Below, one piece after another: positions 58,565-64,000 of a DNA stretch of 64,000 bases. Both the position numbers and the translations under genes were made by a program. This stretch comes from Siphonodentalium dalli. Lineage: Eukaryota; Mollusca; Scaphopoda; Gadilida; Siphonodentaliidae. Numbering within the stretch: position 1 is the stretch's first letter; each line of letters opens with the position of its first letter. The stretch spans positions 123,866,126 through 123,930,125 of the forward strand of contig CP136069.1 of the NCBI GenBank assembly GCA_032622095.1, given 5' to 3'. Below the pieces are notes generated by a model. It saw only the letters and a list, made by a program, of their open reading frames with translations, was not told the DNA's origin and ran no database searches.

Positions 58565-59446
58565 GAAAACTAATTAAAAAGTCATCCTGATACAAAGGAT
58601 AAGTATCGATCGGTTTATATGGATGGTATCTATCGGTTTTATTGCATTCTACAAACCGCACTTGACTCAAAATTACTAAAATACTGTCATAATTATGATC
58701 AAAATCTGATTTCACTGTCGACTGTTTACATGCGGATGCCACTCCATAATTTTGACCTTTGCCGATGAGTTGGGTATAATTTTGAAATCGAAACCCGATA
58801 GGATTGGGATTACCCGGAATCGGCCATCTTGTAGTAGCCACCAAGTGTTTTAGATAATAGGACACGGCTGTATTTGACCATGAATTATGGGATGAGGTCA
58901 TTTACATATCTTCTCTTCGGGTGTTTATTGATTATCAGTTGTTTTTCGTTGCAACTTTCAATTCGAGTTGACATGTATACTCTGATAACGAGAGTCACAG
59001 CACATAATATAGATGATATTGTTTATTGCATATTTGGATATAACATTTATGATTATAACTAATTTGGGCAAGATATCTTCTGAACACCAAAGCTGACTGT
59101 TGCTGGAGGGGGTCAGGTTACTACGTTTTCAGATTGTTGCAGCTTTCGTTCAGGAACCAGTCTATTCAATAAGAGACCTTTAGTGCGCGCAAATAAACAA
59201 ACAAAACAAAAACAATGACAGAGAACAGATAGATAGCAATGTTCATTCACTGAGCAATTATATCAACTATGAGACGAAAATCATTCATTAAAATGTACTG
59301 TTACTTCCACGAACTAGATATTTAGACAGTTGTTAACGAATTTCGTGCCATATAATGGTCCTAGTCTTTGTTCACCGAACAGTTGAAAACGTAGTAACCT
59401 CACCCTTTCTGTTCTACAGCCCGTTAGCCTGATTTTGTATACTCAC

Positions 59447-59611
59447 GATCCAGATGTGACATCACAAACTTTCTGGAATCTCCACCGCTTTCCTGGTAAA
59501 CCCTCATTATCTCCCCTAACGCCGCATAATCCCTCCCAGGATGAACAATGACCGGGCATTTTAAACTAGACTGAGCATGGGCAGTCGCCTGGATAACTTT
59601 CTTTTCTGTAT
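59447..59611 (-). CDS. PTER: Phosphotriesterase-related protein, second exon from the right
   Basis: Minus-strand acceptor TATTTTCAG, then (D)TEKKVIQATAHAQSSLKC, PVIVHPGRDYAALGEIMR, VYQESGGDSRKFVMSHLD and the first base of the next Arg codon before GTGAGT. It carries two metal-ligand histidines of the barrel: His in VIVHPGR (strand 5) and His in MSHLDR (strand 6). Both match their expected places in PTER. Confidence 0.96.
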
Positions 59612-59957
59612 CTGAAAATACGTGGACATCATCACTATACATTTGTATCCGCGTTACAGTTTATAGGTACGTGAGGCCAAACGTGGCTCATATTGCCTTT
59701 ATATAGTTTGCGATATATCTCAAACATGTGTGGACTCACACCGAAAACAGTAGTCATTGTGGCTAGCAATTACAGTCATATTATATTTTAGTGAGAAGGA
59801 CGAAACAATGCGACTAAAATTGAGTTAGTTACAAGGTCACTTAGTCACTTTGACAAAGGTGTCTTAGTAAAAAAAAATCTGCTTAGTCATTCTGACTAAA
59901 GATAGCTAGCAGATTAAATGTCCATCCCATTCCGTGGGAATGCAGGTACATCATATA

Positions 59958-60180
59958 CTTATAATCAGCAAATAACTCAATGTTAGAAGCTTACGGCCTC
60001 TTGGCCTTCTTCGGCATTTATCAGAGAGACAGTACATCTTTGAAACCCACACTATGACATTAAACATTATGTTTGATATCATATAATGGGCTTCAAAGAT
60101 GTAGTCTCTCTTATATTAAATGCAGAAGAAGGCCAAGAGGCCGAAATCTTCTGACATTGAGCTCTCTGCTGATTATAACG
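59958..60180. mobile_element. Hairpin element in a PTER intron
   Basis: TATAATCAGCA...GGCCTCTTGGCCTTCTTC...CATCTTTGAA at the left pairs with TTCAAAGATG...GAAGAAGGCCAAGAGGCC...TGCTGATTATA at the right, around a loop near 60065. Outside it, CTTAGTCATTCTGACTAAAG-type words at about 59885 and 60345 may be outer arms. Confidence 0.8.
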
Positions 60181-60559
60181 ATAATTAGTATTTACATGAC
60201 TAAACTCGTCTTATTCAACTGTTACTTGGCCAATTCGACAAGTTCTCAGACAAAACGGCTTATTTATTCCGATCAACGATAATTGTCAAACCTGTGTTGG
60301 CCATGTCTACTAGGTTGTTCTTAGTCAGCACTAGGATTAGTCATTCTTACTAATGATAATTAGTTTGTCTGACTAAAGGCATGTTAGTCAACACATCGTA
60401 GGTCATTTCGAACTATTTGTGCTTAGTCAAATATCGGTTTAGTCATTCTTACGAACGTTAGCTAGTTTGTTTTTCTGCTTAAGCCCTGCCCATTTGACTA
60501 ACATTTCCCATTCATGTATCGCTAGCGGACACCACTCATGTTGAGTAGTCATCATGATA

Positions 60560-60740
60560 GAGAACAACTTATCTAGAAGATATTAGTGAAAGCTAGTCAA
60601 ATGTTCCCATTCCTGTGTCCATTTTGGCGGCCATCCTGGACGGGGAGCGCCACAAAATATATCCATTTGTATACATTAATTTACATTTGACAAAATGTTT
60701 TCTCTCTGTAATTTAGACCAAACTGACTCAGTCTTGTCTG
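60560..60740 (+). repeat. Dispersed repeat, family A fragment in a PTER intron
   Basis: TTTTGGCGGCCATCCTGG, TTTGTATACATTAATTTACA and AATTTAGACCAAACTGACTC follow the same order as at 16695-16835. Confidence 0.6.
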
Positions 60741-61002
60741 GTGTCTACGCGGCCAGATGTTTTATTGGAGGGCAATTTGTGAGATGACGTTAAGTCCTAT
60801 GGGGTGCATGAGTGCCATGTCAGATCCCGGAATAATCTACTCTCATGGGCGCGCCTATATGAATGAACGATATGAAATAGCAAAGGTCATATTACGCTTT
60901 CAAATAATAAGTAGACAAGTAGTCTGTTTAAAAAAAAAATAAGATTTCCCGAAGCATAAGAGTAAATTCTATATTTCGGCCTTTTTTCGGTGCAACACTG
61001 AC

Positions 61003-61158
61003 CCATCAAAGGCCAGGAACATCCGATCTCTCCGATGACGCCACATTTCACTCCAGTGTCACCGATGCCTTTCGTAATCTCGTCGATCATTAACTCTGTC
61101 AAACTCTCAATGGAACTGTTCTTCGTGCTCTCTGTGTGCGAAGCTCCCACATAGAAAC
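61003..61158 (-). CDS. PTER: Phosphotriesterase-related protein, right-most exon seen
   Basis: Minus-strand acceptor TCGCATTCAG, then FYVGASHTESTKNSSIESL, TELMIDEITKGIGDTG and VKCGVIGEIGCSWPLM, ending with one base of an Asp codon before GTCAGT. PTER is a metal-dependent hydrolase of the amidohydrolase superfamily (phosphotriesterase branch). The mammalian enzyme has been reported to hydrolyse N-acetyltaurine. The Glu in IGEIG takes the place of the carboxylated bridging lysine of bacterial phosphotriesterase. The four exons seen give about 224 residues, the C-terminal two-thirds of a roughly 350-residue protein. The N-terminal exons with the HxH metal motif were not found in 61159-64000, so they lie further right. 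Confidence 0.96.
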
Positions 61159-61427
61159 CTGAATGCGAATAATTGAGTGTTTATTGCATGTTCGGCCCCC
61201 TGGACTTCACCGCAAAAAGTTGTCATTCCTTTAGCTAGGATATCCGTGTACATATCGTAAACGGATTAATTTTGATTGACTCTTCTCACAGCTAAACAAT
61301 ACGATACGCATCAACTATTTGTAATAATCATACTGTTTTGACACGCTTTCTCGTTCGTCTCCACATGAATTAAATCTAATCAACTGAGCACGTTGGCGAA
61401 AAAAAAAATTGTGATAGCCCGCCCGTA
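61159..61427. other. PTER intron; nothing recognised
   Basis: Upstream (minus-strand sense) intron sequence. No exon with the HxH motif is seen. Confidence 0.4.
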
Positions 61428-62261
61428 AGGGTGCATTTACACTGATATAGAACTGTACACAGATCTGTATGAAGTCACGTGTCGCGCATTACTGTGATCA
61501 CAATATGATTACTAACAGTGAACGCGCGCTGATCAGTACTCTGATAATTGACAATTCACTACGAGTCGTTTCAGTTTAGGCCAGACATAAAAATGGATCT
61601 ACCATCAGCAGACAACAGCGATTTGGTATGTGCCGCTGACAATGTTGACCAAATGTAGGACAATATTGTTTTATTAAATTAACTAGCAGTTTTTGACTGG
61701 CCACGGGGAGGGATCAGGACACAATCTTTCCAAGTGTCTGATATTTCCAACCTGACACCCACCCCATGATAAGGTTGGAAAATTTCCAGCTGATGGCCAT
61801 TCCAGCCCAAAATTTTGATAAAAAGTAGGAGATTATGCAAATATTGGTCCGAAAACAATAACTCCCCCCCCCCAATCAAATGTTTGAAAATCAAACTACA
61901 AGATCATTTTCAACCTATTGTTGGTTTGGAAATTACAGCTAATGTCGTGTCAGGTATGAAATTGCCAACTGTTGAAAATTTTGACCAAAGTTGCCACGTC
62001 CCTGTCCGTGTTCAATATTCGAAATACACGGGTTGAAATGACAACGAAAACTAAAACACATTCGCCAAGCCCGAGTAACAATTAATCAAAACAGATTTGC
62101 CTGTCGCAGTGCTTCGGCGTTGACCGTGACGTATAGCGGACACGATTTTTGCTCACACGAACTAATACCGTTTTCTTTCTGTGTGCATTTCTATATCAAC
62201 CCGTTTACACTAGTCTGCGTGTAGATCTGTGTGCAGTTCTATAGCAATGTAAATGCACCCT
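61428..62261. mobile_element. Inverted-repeat element with a family B repeat inside
   Basis: AGGGTGCATTTACACTGATA...AGAACTGTACACAGATCT at the left pairs with AGATCTGTGTGCAGTTCT...AATGTAAATGCACCCT at the right. Inside, 61690-62010 is a family B copy (GGGAGGGATCAGGACACA, TTTCCAACCTGACACCCACC, GTCGTGTCAGGTAT, TTGCCACGTCCCTGTCC) with its own weak inverted ends. One element therefore appears nested in another. Confidence 0.75.
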
Positions 62262-62371
62262 AAATGAAGTTATGCGGTCTGAAGATATTTATTATATTAA
62301 ATACCGTATTACTGCAATGTTGGGTCGTTTCAAATCTTTTACCGGGGCAGTATGAAAACTATATTGTTATA

Positions 62372-62713
62372 TTAAAGGGGTACTGTACACTAAATCCGGC
62401 CATTTATGGGACCATCTACTTTTATACTAAACAGAATATATGCAACAAATGAATTAATTTGAGCCATGGATTAGTGCAAAATACACTCACGATGCAAACA
62501 ACATGGTAATTATCATAAAAAAAGATTTTATGACTCCAGTCATAAAATTATTTTCATAATAATTACCATGTTGTTTGCATAATTCGTAGAGCACATGCGT
62601 GTATTTTGCACTAATCCATGGCTCAAATTCGTTCATTTGTTACATATATTCTGTTGAGTATAAAAGGAGATGGTCGCATAAATGGCCGGATTTAGTGTAC
62701 AGTACCCCTTTAA
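62372..62713. mobile_element. TTAA hairpin MITE, 342 bp
   Basis: TTAA flanks AGGGGTACTGTACACTAAAT at the left and its reverse complement at the right. The arms pair through CCGGCCATTTATG, GAATTAATTTGAGCCATGGA and CAACATGGTAATTAT to a loop near 62535. The phrase CAACAAAT(G/T)AATTAATTTGAG also occurs at about 34467 and 38022, suggesting a related element inside the segmental duplication. Confidence 0.9.
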
Positions 62714-63952
62714 ACGATTTATGCGGATATATACTCTATTTTAGTATCGACGGGTATGAGCTCATCGACTTATTCTACTCTTTAAATGTCACGGTTCAAT
62801 ATAACCTCAATTACTGTATGTTTGCATTATTTCATGGAATTGGGTATATGATATGGTCGCAAAATGCACGGAATACAGGCTCTCTCAGCTGTTTTGAATT
62901 TTTCGCACAGAAGTGAGTCAATTGCTCTATTTTTACGCCTAAATTTTGTCTAACATATAGAATAATACGGCACGGCCTTTATTGTTCCATGCTGAAGAAA
63001 AAAACATTCTATACAGTCTATATATGACTTGAATAAGTCTGCCCCTATAGCATACATATATAAAGCCATAAAAGTATTTAACGTATACTTATCGACATAT
63101 TTTTAGTACCGGAACCGGATCGGTGTATAGCAAAAGCTATCATAATTTCGTGCTTCAAACCGCTACGGGGATTTAAGTAGGCCATGTACCATATAACATT
63201 GATATGACCAATATGTATATACGCCGTTTCATCCGGATTGAGGTAAATTTATCGAGTATATATATAAACGCAACGCTATCCACATGGGATTCGTGGGATT
63301 TTAAAACTTCCACTAACATTTACGCCAGTGACTTACTGTAAATCTATAGTGTATTATATACCTGTTGGTTTTTCCTACGGGAACAAATTAGAAATTACAT
63401 TCGTTATATTGCTCAGGCTTATAAACTAACATAAATATGTCCATGCATATAGCAAATCTCTTCCCGGAATCAATTCAAACAACAACAATAACATTTCCTT
63501 TTTCGTGAGCGTTTCAACTATTATCGTAAAAATATAATAGTCTGGTGTTGAACACATTTTACTTAATCGTGCTAGATTTCCAATGAAAACTAGTCATATT
63601 TTCTACCCTTGATCATAGAAATTAACATTAGTATTTCATATGATGACAAAAGTTCCTATATATAGACTGTTGTTTCAAAATTCAAAATGAAATTTTTATA
63701 CCCTAAAATCTATTCAGGAAGTGCCAGCTAGGGAAAATATGTGCCAACTTTAATATTATAATTACAGTGTCCCTCGTACTCAACAGGTGTTATGTTGTTT
63801 GGAGATATTACAGACTATATATATATATAACAATTACAGTGTCACTCGTACTCAACAGGGGTGTATTCGTATTCTTCTATATATGTTCGTGAACAGGGTC
63901 AACCTGTTCTCATGGATGCGAACACCAAGAACAGACACAGAACATCGTATAT
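62714..63952. other. No gene recognised; small duplications
   Basis: CAGCTGTTTT...TTCGCACAGAAGTGA near 62888-62915 recurs from 21975-22002. AATTACAGTGTC(C/A)CTCGTACTCAACAGG occurs twice at about 63762 and 63832. No exon is supported. Confidence 0.45.
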
Positions 63953-64000
63953 TAAAGGGAGTCTATTATACTCAACATAATATATGTAACGAATGAAAAA
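63953..64000 (+). mobile_element. Left end of a TTAA MITE cut by the window edge
   Basis: TTAAAGGGAGTC followed by ATACTCAACATAATATATGT and AACGAATGA resembles the left arm of the MITE at 62372, with a different outer end. The right half lies outside the window. Confidence 0.5.

Overview
The window is non-coding-rich animal DNA: genes are split by GT-AG introns, there are no operons or Shine-Dalgarno sites, and coding density is very low. A marine invertebrate, most likely a spiralian (mollusc, brachiopod, annelid or relative), is my inference from the AT-rich, ACATGTA-rich background, the dense hairpin MITEs, a (CCGT)n-led interspersed repeat and the receptor type. It is not proven by any single marker.

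Three host genes are supported. (1) A plus-strand calmodulin-like protein with four EF-hand loops is spread over exons at 23772-23908, 30421-30588, 32564-32610 and 35836-35901. Its first exon was not found. Its His/Gly-rich terminal exon is duplicated at 39230-39295. (2) A single-exon plus-strand class A GPCR of 363 residues lies at 44378-45469. (3) A minus-strand phosphotriesterase-related gene (PTER) has its last four exons at 61003-61158, 59447-59611, 57952-58166 and 56034-56171. Its N-terminal exons lie beyond the right edge or were missed.

Most of the rest is repeats. From left: dispersed repeats and a GA microsatellite (1.6-7.1 kb). A 4.9 kb palindromic element (8.4-13.25 kb) carries two decayed head-to-head copies of a transposon-borne gene with EADT / DTD / GCD motifs reminiscent of FEN1/XPG nucleases. 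Hairpin MITEs and a reverse transcriptase relic follow (13.6-17.4 kb), then a 2.6 kb 19-bp minisatellite with higher-order structure (18.15-20.75 kb) and a LINE tail (22.5 kb). A 5.5 kb foldback-like structure with minisatellite arms fills the EF-hand intron (23.97-29.5 kb).

A recent tandem duplication of about 3.5 kb (33651-37205 and 37206-40596) includes a 54-bp minisatellite and the EF-hand terminal exon, and its junction falls inside a TTAA MITE. A second LINE tail lies at 40.8-41.6 kb. After the GPCR come a 2.2 kb nested inverted repeat (45.7-47.9 kb), more dispersed repeats, the PTER gene with MITEs in its introns, and further nested hairpin elements to the end. The three genes have no evident functional link; the main theme is a gene-poor region shaped by palindromic and foldback elements and tandem arrays.
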